Shown: positions 1 through 8,088 of the stretch, one piece after another | How the letters are laid out: every line of letters begins with the position of its first letter | Numbering within the stretch: the first letter of the stretch is position 1 | Origin: Pseudaeromonas paramecii | Lineage (GTDB): Bacteria > Pseudomonadota > Gammaproteobacteria > Enterobacterales > Aeromonadaceae | DNA: 13,166 bases | Direction: 5' to 3' | NCBI RefSeq assembly: GCF_039540575.1 | Contig: NZ_BAABFC010000027.1 | Span: forward strand, 1 to 13,166 | Program-made: the position numbers and the translations under genes | The notes under the pieces: model-generated | Told to the model about the DNA's origin: nothing | Databases searched by the model: none | The model's input: only the letters and a program-made list of their open reading frames with translations

Positions 1-1
1 G

Positions 2-474
2 GGGGACGTGCTGAGTTACCGCGTGGACGATGCGCGTTTCGAGGTGACGGCCGAGGGGGTGTTGAAGCTCAAAGACGGTGTCAGCCTGGATTACGAGAAC
101 GAGTCCAGTGTCGACATCAAGGTCACGGTGACCGATGCCGGTGGGCTCAGCAGCGAGCAGGTCTTCACCATCCAGGTGGGCAACGAGAATGAAGCACCCA
201 ATAGCCTGGCATTGAGCGACAACCGGGTGGACGAGAACGACGCGGGGGCCGAGATAGGCCAGCTGAGTGCCCAGGATCCGGATGCGGGGGACGTGCTGAG
301 TTACCGCGTGGACGATGCGCGTTTCGAGGTGACGGCCGAGGGGGTGTTGAAGCTCAAGGATGGCATCAGTCTGGATTACGAGAACGAGTCCAGTGTCGAC
401 ATCAAGGTCACGGTGACCGATGCCGGTGGGCTCAGCAGCGAGCAGCGCTTTACCCTCAATGTAGGCAACGAAGT
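2..474 (+). repeat. Tandem 285-bp cadherin-like repeats (one partial, one full copy)
   Basis: Two head-to-tail copies with a 285-base (95-residue) period. The partial copy at 2-186 matches the copy at 187-471 almost base for base over its first 75 or so bases and again over the segment coding DYENESSVDIKVTVTDAGG. The few differences are clustered, for example KDGVS versus KDGIS. The protein repeat has DENDAG, DPDAGD and LDYE motifs typical of Ca-binding cadherin-like folds. More copies probably lie upstream of the window. Confidence 0.9.
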
Positions 475-1771
475 AGATACCCCCACCACGGTGCTGAGTT
501 TGGCTGCGACCTACAGTGCGGTGGCGAGTCAGGTCCAGGGGCTTTCTGGTGACTACTACGGCTATAACGATGCAGTAAAGGGGGCGGGCTTTCTCAGCCA
601 TGCCGATGATGGTCAATATGGCAATCTGGGAACCATTGACAAGGCCGTCGGCGTGATTGCGGATAGAACCTCAGCGGGGGCGGATGCGCACTTTGTGGTG
701 TCTGATCTGGATTACGGTGGCATCAACAGTGGCGACTTGGGGAACAATGGTACCAACGCTCAGGGGGCGCGCGGCAATCTGGTGACTTTCCTGAATGATG
801 GTGGCCAGAGCGATGCGTCCAGTCTGGCGCTTAGCGATCACTTTGGGAAAACCACGGATGCCGTATTACATATCCAGGGTGATGCCTACTTTAGTGGCGG
901 CGATTATCGTTTTCAGGTCACGGCAGATGACGGATTTACGCTGCTGATCGACGGTGTCACCGTACTTTCCTATAACCAGAATACGGTGACGCATACCAGC
1001 ACTACATTGATGTCAATAAACTTGGACGAAGGACTGCATAGCGTAGAACTTCTGTACTGGGATCAAGGTGGTGCGGCTAATTTGAGCCTTGTTTATCAGG
1101 AGCAAGGAGATAATCAGTGGCAGGACTTTAGTCTGGCTAACTTAGCCTTGTTCCAACAAGGCGAGGCGCCGAGCCTGACACCCCTGCAAGATATCGTGCA
1201 GGCCGCCGATGGTAGCTGGCAGATCCGCAGTGGGGTTGAGTATCAGGGAACCGATGGCTGGGATATTGTACAGGGCACTGACGGCAAGGATTCGCTGCAT
1301 GGGGGTGATGGTGGCGATGAGCTGACTGGTGGTGGCGCGAGCGACAGTCTGTATGGCGATGGCGGTAATGATATCTTGGTTGGCGGTGCGGGTGACGATC
1401 TGCTAGTGGGTGGTACCGGGAGCGATACCCTCACAGGTGGCGATGGTGCGGATCAATTTGTTTGGCTGGCCGGGGATCTCAGCGCCGGATCGGGCAATCT
1501 GGATCATGTCACTGACTTTTCAGTGACCCAAGGAGACACTTTGGATCTGAGTGCGCTACTGGATGCGGCCTCTGGCGCATCATTGAGTGTCAGCAAGGCC
1601 GATGATGGATCCATCCAGTTGACCGTGCAGGAGGAAGGCTCGACATCGCCTGTCCAGCAGATCCAATTGGATGGCGTCGGCTATGCTGATATCACGGGGA
1701 TGGGTGATAGTTCCGCCGAGCAAGTGCTCCAAACTCTGCAGGATACCCAGCATCTGGTGATCAATCACTAA
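2..1771 (+). CDS. Giant RTX adhesin 1, C-terminal part (cadherin-like repeats, PA14-like domain, RTX, T1SS signal)
   Basis: This is the 3' end of a large secreted adhesin. The reading frame is open at the left edge, so the start lies outside the window and about 589 residues are visible. Numbering residues from position 8, cadherin-like Ca-binding repeats fill about 1-158. A PA14-like domain covers about 178-385, with the adjacent Asp pair D307-D308 in a TADDGF context followed by LLIDG, as in sugar-binding PA14 lectins. An RTX block of GGxGxD nonapeptides lies at about 425-485. The rest, with DHVTDF and GDTLDLSALL, is the C-terminal target domain usual in VCA0849-class type I substrates. Its position directly before the lapBCE genes matches BpfA in Shewanella. 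In the family such proteins bind surfaces or glycans for biofilm formation. The N-terminal retention module is not visible, so LapG control of this protein is inferred only from the neighbourhood. Confidence 0.9.
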   Translation, partial: GDVLSYRVDDARFEVTAEGVLKLKDGVSLDYENESSVDIKVTVTDAGGLSSEQVFTIQVGNENEAPNSLALSDNRVDENDAGAEIGQLSAQDPDAGDVLSYRVDDARFEVTAEGVLKLKDGISLDYENESSVDIKVTVTDAGGLSSEQRFTLNVGNEVDTPTTVLSLAATYSAVASQVQGLSGDYYGYNDAVKGAGFLSHADDGQYGNLGTIDKAVGVIADRTSAGADAHFVVSDLDYGGINSGDLGNNGTNAQGARGNLVTFLNDGGQSDASSLALSDHFGKTTDAVLHIQGDAYFSGGDYRFQVTADDGFTLLIDGVTVLSYNQNTVTHTSTTLMSINLDEGLHSVELLYWDQGGAANLSLVYQEQGDNQWQDFSLANLALFQQGEAPSLTPLQDIVQAADGSWQIRSGVEYQGTDGWDIVQGTDGKDSLHGGDGGDELTGGGASDSLYGDGGNDILVGGAGDDLLVGGTGSDTLTGGDGADQFVWLAGDLSAGSGNLDHVTDFSVTQGDTLDLSALLDAASGASLSVSKADDGSIQLTVQEEGSTSPVQQIQLDGVGYADITGMGDSSAEQVLQTLQDTQHLVINH

Positions 1772-1796
1772 AGGGAATCGCAGACGAGCACCAGAG

Positions 1797-1823
1797 CAGG
1801 GGAGGAGACTCCCCTGTTTTTTT
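1797..1823 (+). terminator. Intrinsic terminator after adhesin 1
   Basis: A perfect 8-bp stem, CAGGGGAG (1797-1804) and CTCCCCTG (1809-1816), with a GAGA tetraloop, is followed directly by seven T (1817-1823). It lies 25 bases after the adhesin 1 stop codon and separates that gene from the secretion operon. Confidence 0.93.
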
Positions 1824-1867
1824 ATCCGGTATGGCCATGCTGCCAATAAAGCAATGATAAACAATTG

Positions 1868-1896
1868 TTAACATTAATATTGTTAAACAATACTAT
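1868..1896 (+). promoter_or_regulatory. Probable sigma70 promoter of the lapBCE-lapGD operon
   Basis: The -35 candidate TTAACA (1868-1873) matches the consensus at 5 of 6 bases. It is separated by exactly 17 bases from the -10 candidate TACTAT (1891-1896), which matches at 4 of 6. It lies in a distinctly A+T-rich stretch between the adhesin 1 terminator and lapB, so transcription would begin near 1903, about 27 bases before the lapB start. Two nested inverted repeats span the spacer: TTAACA/TGTTAA (1868-1873, 1881-1886) and ATTGTT/AACAAT (1864-1869, 1886-1891). They may be an operator, or may only reflect A+T richness. Confidence 0.5.
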
Positions 1897-1929
1897 GACG
1901 TATTGCCCGCTAGTTGTTGAGAGGCCCTG

Positions 1930-4074
1930 ATGGAATCGGTGCAGTCTGACTGCGATGAATTGCTGGAGAGCTTGGTCTTTTTGTCCAAGTTCCATGGCAT
2001 TCCCAATAGCAAGGAAGCCCTGGTGGCGGGCCTTCCCATGCCGGATGGAAGGTTGACCCCTTTGTTGTTCCTTCGTGCGGCGGAACGAGCAGGCTTTACC
2101 GCGCGTCAACAAGGGGTATCCCTGGGGCAGATTTCCGAACTGCTGCTGCCTTGTGTCTTGCTGCTATCGGGAGGGAGTGCCTGCATCCTGTTGGCGGTGG
2201 ATAGGGTGCATCAGGAAGCAGAGATCCTGTTACCTGCCAGTGGCAATGGCCAGCAGCGGGTGCCTTTGGCTCAGTTGGCGTCAGACTACAGCGGCCAAGT
2301 GTTGTTTGTGAAAAAGCAGTTCCGATATGACGCCCGCTCACCCAAGGTGTTGGAGACGCATCACGGTCACTGGTTTTGGAGCACGTTGCTAATCTCTTTG
2401 CCGATCTACCGGGATGTGCTGATTGCGTCCATCTTGATCAATTTGTTCGCCATTGCCAGTCCGCTGTTCACCATGAACGTCTACGACAAGATAGTGCCCA
2501 ACCTGGCCTTTGACTCGCTCTGGGTGTTGGCGGTGGGCGTGGTCATCATCTTCTTGTTTGACTTCATCATGCGTCAGTTGCGCAGTTACTTTATCGATAT
2601 CGCCGGCAAGAAGTCCGACGTGCTGCTGTCAGCCAAGATCTTTGCCAAGGTGATGGGTATCCGTATGGAGGCGAGGCCGCCATCCACAGGTGCTTTTGCT
2701 AAGCATCTGCAGGAGTTTGAGTCTATCCGGGAGTTTTTTACCTCGGCGACGGTTTCAGCACTGATCGATCTGCCATTTGCCTTTTTCTTCTTGCTGATCA
2801 TCTGGATCTTTGCTGGCAACCTGGTGCTTGTTCCATTCGTCGCCATTTTAGTGCTGGCCTTGTACAGCTTCTATATCCAGCGCCCGCTGCGTCGCAGCAT
2901 CGAAGAGGGCTCGCGGCTAGCTTCGCAAAAATACGCCAACTTGGTGGAGGGCATAGCCGGTCTGGAGGCGGTCAAGGTCTTTGGGGCACAAGGCACCTTC
3001 CAGTATCGCTGGGAGCAGGCGGTGAGCCATATGGCCAACTGGGGAATCGAGACCCGCAAGCTAACCAATAGGGTTTCGTCCCTCGCCAGCTTTGCTCAGC
3101 AGATGTCTACCGTGGGGCTCATCATCATGGGGGTTTACGAGATCTCAGAGGGGAATCTCACCATGGGTGGCATGATTGCCGCCGTCATGCTTTCCAGTCG
3201 TGCCATCGCCCCCATGATACAGCTCTCCGTGCTATCCACTCGCTACAACCAGGCCAAGTCTGCCATGAGCATTCTGGGCAAGATCATGGAGAGTCCCAGT
3301 GAGCAGGAAGAAGAGCGTCAGTATATTCAGCATGAGGTGTTGAGTGGTCGCATCGAGTTTGAGCATGTCACCTTTCATTATCCCGAGATGGAACAGGCCT
3401 CCTTGCGTGAGGTGAACCTCAGCATCCGGCCCGGAGAGAAGGTGGCCATCATAGGCCGGGTTGGCGCCGGCAAGAGCACCTTGGAGAAACTGCTACTGGG
3501 CCTATATCGGCCACAAAGTGGTGCCGTGCGGGTGGATGGCTATGATTTGGCACAAATTCACCCGGCGGTGCTGCGGCGCAATATCGGCTGTGTGCCTCAG
3601 GATATCACGCTGTTTTTCGGCTCGGTGCGAGACAACATAATAGTGGGTCACCCTTTGGTGGATGATGAGCGTGTGTTACGTGCGGCACGCCGTGGAGGCG
3701 TAACTCAGTTTACCAACCAGGATCCCAATGGCTTGGCCCGCCAAGTTGGCGAGGGGGGGCGACTGCTCTCCGGTGGGCAACGGCAGGCCATTGCCCTAGC
3801 GCGTGCCCTCCTGATGGATCCGCCCTTGCTGATCTTGGATGAACCCACCTCCAACATGGATAACCGTTCGGAAAGCCTAGTGAAACAGGAGCTCGCCCGC
3901 CTTGGGCCTCAGACCACACTGCTGCTCATCACCCACAGGACCACCATGCTGGATGTGGTGGATCGGTTGGTGGTCATGGAACAAGGCAGCATAGTGGCCG
4001 ACGGGCCCAGGGAGCAGGTGTTGCAACTGCTCAAGGAAGGCAAGATTCGGGTGCGGGGGCCGGAGCATGAGTAA
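1930..4074 (+). CDS. lapB: Type I secretion ABC transporter ATPase, LapB family
   Basis: Inner-membrane ATPase (714 residues) that powers export of the adhesin straight from cytoplasm to surface, together with LapC and LapE. Residues about 1-135 resemble a C39-like peptidase domain but lack a recognisable catalytic Cys near the N-terminus. It is therefore probably the non-cleaving substrate-docking form found in RTX exporters. Membrane segments follow from about 155 to 435. The nucleotide-binding domain has Walker A at 509-517 (GRVGAGKST), signature LSGGQ at 613-617, Walker B ending at D637 with E638, and the switch His H669. All key ATPase residues are intact. The ATG at 1930 is preceded by GAGAGG (1919-1924) at 5-base spacing. 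The gene overlaps lapC by 8 bases. Length and domain order are normal for LapB/AggB/RtxB-type exporters. Confidence 0.95.
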   Translation: MESVQSDCDELLESLVFLSKFHGIPNSKEALVAGLPMPDGRLTPLLFLRAAERAGFTARQQGVSLGQISELLLPCVLLLSGGSACILLAVDRVHQEAEILLPASGNGQQRVPLAQLASDYSGQVLFVKKQFRYDARSPKVLETHHGHWFWSTLLISLPIYRDVLIASILINLFAIASPLFTMNVYDKIVPNLAFDSLWVLAVGVVIIFLFDFIMRQLRSYFIDIAGKKSDVLLSAKIFAKVMGIRMEARPPSTGAFAKHLQEFESIREFFTSATVSALIDLPFAFFFLLIIWIFAGNLVLVPFVAILVLALYSFYIQRPLRRSIEEGSRLASQKYANLVEGIAGLEAVKVFGAQGTFQYRWEQAVSHMANWGIETRKLTNRVSSLASFAQQMSTVGLIIMGVYEISEGNLTMGGMIAAVMLSSRAIAPMIQLSVLSTRYNQAKSAMSILGKIMESPSEQEEERQYIQHEVLSGRIEFEHVTFHYPEMEQASLREVNLSIRPGEKVAIIGRVGAGKSTLEKLLLGLYRPQSGAVRVDGYDLAQIHPAVLRRNIGCVPQDITLFFGSVRDNIIVGHPLVDDERVLRAARRGGVTQFTNQDPNGLARQVGEGGRLLSGGQRQAIALARALLMDPPLLILDEPTSNMDNRSESLVKQELARLGPQTTLLLITHRTTMLDVVDRLVVMEQGSIVADGPREQVLQLLKEGKIRVRGPEHE

Positions 4075-5455
4075 GCAGACGTTGCCCAAAGCGGAGTTGC
4101 TCGATTGGGTGGAGGATGGCACCGCTGCCGTGTTACTCAATACCCCTGCGCGGGCCAGAGTGCTGTTATGGTTTAGTTTCTTATTTGTGGCGGTCGCCAT
4201 TGGCTGGGCTGCCTGGGCCAAGTTGGACGAGGTGGCGGTAGGTCAGGGCAAGGTAATTCCTTCTAGCCAGCTGCAGGTGGTGCAGAATCTTGAAGGGGGT
4301 ATCGTCAAGCAGATCTTCGCCCACGAAGGGGATGTGGTGCAAAAGGGACAGGAGCTGCTGCAAATCGATGACACCCGTTTTCGCTCTGACTTTCGGGAGC
4401 GGGAGCAGGAGCTGGTGTCTCTGCGTGGTGATGTGGCTCGCCTGCGCGCTCAGCTGGCCAGCATGGAGATCAATCAGGATGCCACTCTGCCCTGGCGAGA
4501 GCAGGTCAAGTTAACGCAAAAGCCCTTGGTGTTTGAACAGGGTTTTGAGCAGGTGTTCCCCGATTATGCTACCCGGGCCAAGAATGGTTATGGCGAACAG
4601 ATCAGCACCCTTGGTAACCAGTTGACCATCATGGCGCAACAGATAGAGCAGAACGAAAATGCCATCATGGAGGTCAACACCAAGATCCGCACTCTGGGTC
4701 GCAGTGTGGATCTGGCACGCAAGGAGCTCAACATCAGTCGTCCCCTGGCCAAAGAAGGTATTGTCTCTCAGGTGGATATCATTCGCCTGGAGCGCCAGGT
4801 CAACGAGATGCAAGGGGAGCTGGATAATGCCCGTCTGATGTTGCCCAAGCAGAACTCGCTGTTGCGTGAGGCCATTCTCAAGCGCAAGGATGTGGCTTTT
4901 AAGTTCCGCGTCGATACGCAAAACGAACTACAGGATAAGCAGAGTCGCTTGGCGCAATTGAGTGAAGGGCAAGTGGGGCTGCGTGACCGGGTATCCCGCA
5001 CCAGCGTGGTTTCGCCAGTCAAGGGGACCATCAAGACGCTGAATGTCAATACGGTGGGGGGGGTGGTGCAACCAGGGATGGACCTGGTGGAGATAGTGCC
5101 CATGGAAGACACTCTCTTGGTGGAAGCCCGTGTTCTGCCAAAAGATATTGCATTTTTGCGGCCCGGTTTACCGGCAGTGGTGAAATTTACCGCCTATGAT
5201 TTTGCAATATACGGTGGACTGAAAGGCACGCTTGAGCACATCAGCGCCGACACCATTCAGGACGACAAGGGTAACGCCTTCTATCTTGTCAGGGTGAGAA
5301 CGGATAAGAGCTATCTGGGCGATGATCAACACCCCTTGCCTATCATTCCCGGGATGCTTGCCAGTGTGGATATATTGACAGGTAAGAAGAGTGTCTTGGA
5401 GTACTTGTTAAAACCCATCTTGCGGGCTAAGTACACGGCATTGAGAGAACGATAA
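4067..5455 (+). CDS. lapC: Type I secretion periplasmic adaptor (membrane-fusion protein), LapC/HlyD family
   Basis: Adaptor of 462 residues bridging the LapB ATPase and the LapE outer-membrane channel. A cytoplasmic tail of about 30 residues precedes one membrane segment at about 32-50. The HlyD barrel-sandwich half-motif follows (VVQNLEGGIVKQIFAHEGDVVQKGQELLQIDD, about 75-103). A long coiled-coil hairpin rich in Gln, Glu, Leu and Arg covers about 107-305. The second lipoyl half comes after that (VVSPVKGTIKTLNVNTVGGVVQPG) and then the beta-barrel to the C-terminus. The ATG lies inside the end of lapB, an arrangement that suggests translational coupling. The gene contains a run of eight G at 5056-5063. 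Family assignment is secure. Confidence 0.95.
   Translation: MSKQTLPKAELLDWVEDGTAAVLLNTPARARVLLWFSFLFVAVAIGWAAWAKLDEVAVGQGKVIPSSQLQVVQNLEGGIVKQIFAHEGDVVQKGQELLQIDDTRFRSDFREREQELVSLRGDVARLRAQLASMEINQDATLPWREQVKLTQKPLVFEQGFEQVFPDYATRAKNGYGEQISTLGNQLTIMAQQIEQNENAIMEVNTKIRTLGRSVDLARKELNISRPLAKEGIVSQVDIIRLERQVNEMQGELDNARLMLPKQNSLLREAILKRKDVAFKFRVDTQNELQDKQSRLAQLSEGQVGLRDRVSRTSVVSPVKGTIKTLNVNTVGGVVQPGMDLVEIVPMEDTLLVEARVLPKDIAFLRPGLPAVVKFTAYDFAIYGGLKGTLEHISADTIQDDKGNAFYLVRVRTDKSYLGDDQHPLPIIPGMLASVDILTGKKSVLEYLLKPILRAKYTALRER
5056..5063 (+). repeat. G8 homopolymer within lapC
   Basis: Eight consecutive G in the TVGGVV region of lapC (about residues 330-333). Related G7 runs occur in lapB (3753-3759, just before the LSGGQ signature) and lapE (6399-6405). 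Slippage in any of them would shift the frame and disable secretion. The runs are seen directly; variability is untested. Confidence 0.6.
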
Positions 5456-5468
5456 TCATGGAGAGAGT

Positions 5469-6779
5469 ATGAAGAAAACCTATATTGCCACGTTGATGAG
5501 TGCTGCCTTGATATTCCCTGCTGCCTCCTGGGCTCAAAGCTTGGAGCAGTCGGTGGCTGAGGCATTGCTGACTCATCCGCAAATTCAGGAAGCCTATCAT
5601 CTCTACCAATCTCGCCAGTATCAGATTGATGAGGCCAAGGCTGGGTACTTACCGAAAATCGACGCCATTGCCGGTATCGGTCCTGAGCGCACCAACAACA
5701 GCACCACGCGCGCCGGAGGAGATGGGGTGGATAAAAGCCTGACCCGTCAGGAGGCCTCCGTCAGTCTGACTCAGATGCTATTTGATGGGTTTGATACCAG
5801 CAGCAACGTGAATCGCACCCAGGCTGAGGCCGAGGCACAGAAGTATGCACTCTTCTCCACGGCGGAAAACACCGCCTTGAGAGTCAGTGAGGTCTACTTG
5901 AATGTGTTGCGTCAGCAGGAGATCTTCGAGCTGTCCAAGAAGAATCTGCAAACCCACGAGGATATTTTGGCTGATATCGCCAAGCGTACCGATTCAGGCT
6001 TGGGCTCCACAGCGGATCTGAGTCAAATTCAAGGCCGTGTGGCCCGGGCCTATGCCAATCTGGCGGCCGCAGAGAATAATCTGCGGGATGCCCAGTCCGA
6101 ATACATGCGCGTGATTAACGCAGAACCCATGGATTTGGTTCAACCGGTGCCAGATGCGGACATGTTGCCCGCAAATCTGGATGACGCCTTAAAGGTCGCC
6201 ACCGCGCAACATCCGACCCTGTTGTCTTCGCTGCAGGATATAGAGGCCGCGCGCTATCAGCATGAGGGCGCTAAGGCCAACTTTTATCCACGGGTTTCTG
6301 TCGAGGCCAGCCAAAATTGGTATGAAGATGCCGATGGTATCAAGGGCTCCAGCGAGGAGGGGCGTGCCATGCTGATGGTGCGTTATAACCTGTTCAATGG
6401 GGGGGCAGACACCGCACGTAGCCGCTCCACCTCGGCCCTGCAGTCTCAAGCCAAAGACATCAACATGAATGCTTATCGTCAGGTGGAGGAGGGGACTCGA
6501 TTGGCGTGGGCAGCCCGGGACTCACTGTTGCAGCAGAAGGAGTTTTTCCGCAAACATGTGGATGCCAGCTATGACACTGTGCAGGCCTATAAGAAGCAAT
6601 TCACCCTGGGCAAGCGGACTTTGCTGGATGTGTTGAACACAGAAAATGAACTGTTCGAGGCCCGTCGTAGTTATATCAATGCCGACTATGACGAGTTGTA
6701 TGCCGAATACCGCATCATGAATGCCACCGGTCGTCTGTTGGACTCACTGCGTGTGACCCGACCGGAGCAGTGGAAGTAA
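5469..6779 (+). CDS. lapE: TolC-family outer-membrane channel of the adhesin secretion system (LapE/AggA)
   Basis: Outer-membrane protein of 436 residues forming the exit duct of the type I system. In the Lap model its pore also holds the adhesin's N-terminal retention module. A Sec signal peptide is clear (MKKTY, hydrophobic core, AASWA then QS, probable cleavage after residue 22). The mature protein has the two-fold repeat of outer-membrane efflux proteins: LEQSVAEALLTHPQI near the start, echoed by LDDALKVATAQHPTLLSS at about 237-254. YLPKIDAIAGIG is echoed by FYPRVSVEASQN, and LFDGFDTSSN by LFNGGADTARS. The start is preceded by GGAGAG at proper spacing, 13 bases after lapC. The C-terminal KQFTLGKRTLLDVLNTENELFEAR block is typical of AggA-type proteins. 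A G7 run lies at 6399-6405. Confidence 0.95.
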   Translation: MKKTYIATLMSAALIFPAASWAQSLEQSVAEALLTHPQIQEAYHLYQSRQYQIDEAKAGYLPKIDAIAGIGPERTNNSTTRAGGDGVDKSLTRQEASVSLTQMLFDGFDTSSNVNRTQAEAEAQKYALFSTAENTALRVSEVYLNVLRQQEIFELSKKNLQTHEDILADIAKRTDSGLGSTADLSQIQGRVARAYANLAAAENNLRDAQSEYMRVINAEPMDLVQPVPDADMLPANLDDALKVATAQHPTLLSSLQDIEAARYQHEGAKANFYPRVSVEASQNWYEDADGIKGSSEEGRAMLMVRYNLFNGGADTARSRSTSALQSQAKDINMNAYRQVEEGTRLAWAARDSLLQQKEFFRKHVDASYDTVQAYKKQFTLGKRTLLDVLNTENELFEARRSYINADYDELYAEYRIMNATGRLLDSLRVTRPEQWK

Positions 6780-6798
6780 CACCACTACAGGAGGATCT

Positions 6799-7395
6799 AT
6801 GACTCCAAGAATCGCGTTACTGGCTCTGATGTTGAGTGGCTGTAGTCTGACTGCCGATCCAACCATGACGGTGAAACAGGCCAATGACCTGACAGATCCA
6901 GATACGGATGGGGTGATCAATGCCCGTGAGCAATGCCATGAAACCAAGCTTGGCAGTCTGGTTAATAACTACGGTTGTCCGTCCACTGCACCACAGCAGC
7001 AGTTACAGGATTTGTACGTGTTGTTTGAGCATGACAAGTCAGAAGTGCGACCGGAGTTTATGGACAGTATCCAGCAGACGGCGCAGTTTATGCTGAATAA
7101 TCCGGATCAGATGTTGACCGTTGAAGGTCATGCCAGTACCCCTGGTACGGATGATTACAACGTGGCTCTGTCTCAGCGGCGTGCAGATGCCGTCAAGCGG
7201 GTCATGGTGGAGGAGTTTGGCGTACCGGCTGAGCGAATCATAGCCCGCCCCTATGGCGAGAAGAGTCCGTCAATTAGCAAAGAGGATGAACAAGCCTACA
7301 CCGCCAACCGGCGAGCCGTGGGCACTTTGCACTCAACCTCGAGTGAGACGGTTGCTAAGTGGAATGTATATAGCGTTGAAACTGGCTATTACTAG
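6799..7395 (+). CDS. OmpA-family lipoprotein with a TSP3-like Ca-binding segment (Shewanella bpf-type operon member)
   Basis: Predicted outer-membrane lipoprotein of 198 residues. The signal peptide ends in a lipobox LSGC with lipidated Cys15, and Ser at +2 favours outer-membrane sorting. Residues about 32-61 form a thrombospondin type-3-like loop (DPDTDGV, with C46 and C60 able to pair). An OmpA C-terminal peptidoglycan-binding domain covers about 68-175 (YVLFEHDKSEV, then GHAST, YNVALSQRRADAVKRV, ARPYGEKSP). The Asp usually found after GHT in OmpA domains, which contacts diaminopimelate, is Ser113 here, while the partner Arg128 is kept. AGGAGG lies 6 bases before the ATG, and the gap to lapE is 19 bases. 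A homologue sits at the same place in Shewanella bpf loci. Its role there is unclear; anchoring or stabilising the channel complex is a guess. Confidence 0.9.
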   Translation: MTPRIALLALMLSGCSLTADPTMTVKQANDLTDPDTDGVINAREQCHETKLGSLVNNYGCPSTAPQQQLQDLYVLFEHDKSEVRPEFMDSIQQTAQFMLNNPDQMLTVEGHASTPGTDDYNVALSQRRADAVKRVMVEEFGVPAERIIARPYGEKSPSISKEDEQAYTANRRAVGTLHSTSSETVAKWNVYSVETGYY

Positions 7396-8086
7396 CCGCC
7401 GATGTGGCTGGCTGTGGGGAATGTTGGGGATGCTGTTGCTCCCCAATTTCCTTTTTGCCGATGTGTCCCCACTCAATCCGCAAGATCAGCAAAATGTGGA
7501 AGCGGTGCGCCGTTTCTACGGTCAGCGTGCCGGTCTACGAACCGAACGCTGGCGACGCCTGGTAGAGCAAGGTCGTAATGAACGGTGGGACGAGCGCCGT
7601 GCGCTGACCGAGGTGAACCGCTTTTTTAATCAGTTGCTCTTTATTGATGACATTAAACTCTGGGGCATGAAGGACTATTGGGCCATGCCACAAGAGTTTC
7701 TGGGGGCTGCCGGCGGAGACTGTGAAGACTATAGCATTTCTAAATATTTCACCTTGCTGGAGCTAGGTGTTCCAGAAGAGAAAATGCGCATGGTTTATGT
7801 CAAAGCCCTGGCGTATCAGCAATTCCATATGGTGGTGGCGTATTATCCGACCCCCTCTGCGGTGCCACTCATTCTAGACAACATCAATGGCACCATTCTG
7901 CCGGCAACCCAACGGAAAGATCTGGCGCCTGTATTTAGTTTCAACGGTACACACCTTTGGTTAATGAAGGAACGTGGCCAGGGGCAGTTGGCTGGTAGTG
8001 CCAATCGGCTGAAACTGTGGACGGATTTACGCAGCCGATTTAGCGGTGCGACGTTTAAGCGACCCAAACTTAATCTGGATGATTGA
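7364..8086 (+). CDS. lapG: Periplasmic Ca-dependent cysteine protease LapG/BpfG (transglutaminase-like)
   Basis: Protease that releases the surface adhesin by cutting its N-terminal retention module when not held by LapD. Starting at ATG 7364 gives 240 residues with an N-terminal signal (basic SRR, hydrophobic WLWGMLGMLLLP, probable cleavage after A32 in FLFA-DVS). The catalytic triad is visible: C120 in GGDCEDY, H155 in QQFHMVV and D172 in LILDNI. The Asp and Glu flanking the Cys match the Ca-binding positions of LapG, and spacing is close to the P. fluorescens triad (C135, H172, D189). This start overlaps the lipoprotein gene by 32 bases. The frame runs further upstream but that extension would lie inside the other gene and lacks a signal peptide. 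An internal ATG at 7421 would give a shorter signal, so the start is uncertain while the family is not. Confidence 0.93.
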   Translation: MYIALKLAITSRRCGWLWGMLGMLLLPNFLFADVSPLNPQDQQNVEAVRRFYGQRAGLRTERWRRLVEQGRNERWDERRALTEVNRFFNQLLFIDDIKLWGMKDYWAMPQEFLGAAGGDCEDYSISKYFTLLELGVPEEKMRMVYVKALAYQQFHMVVAYYPTPSAVPLILDNINGTILPATQRKDLAPVFSFNGTHLWLMKERGQGQLAGSANRLKLWTDLRSRFSGATFKRPKLNLDD

Positions 8087-8088
8087 AC

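Noticed and set aside
1243..1434. Reverse-strand frame rich in Pro and Ser
   Set aside because: It is the antisense of the Gly/Asp-rich RTX repeats of adhesin 1.
5458..5472. Mini-frame ATG GAG AGA GTA TGA whose stop overlaps the lapE start
   Set aside because: It could be a coupling peptide, but the bases double as the lapE Shine-Dalgarno and no second ribosome site is evident, so chance is more likely.
8083..8088. TTG start for lapD overlapping the lapG stop
   Set aside because: It would add only two residues. The ATG at 8089 gives the usual short N-terminus before the first membrane helix, as in P. fluorescens LapD.
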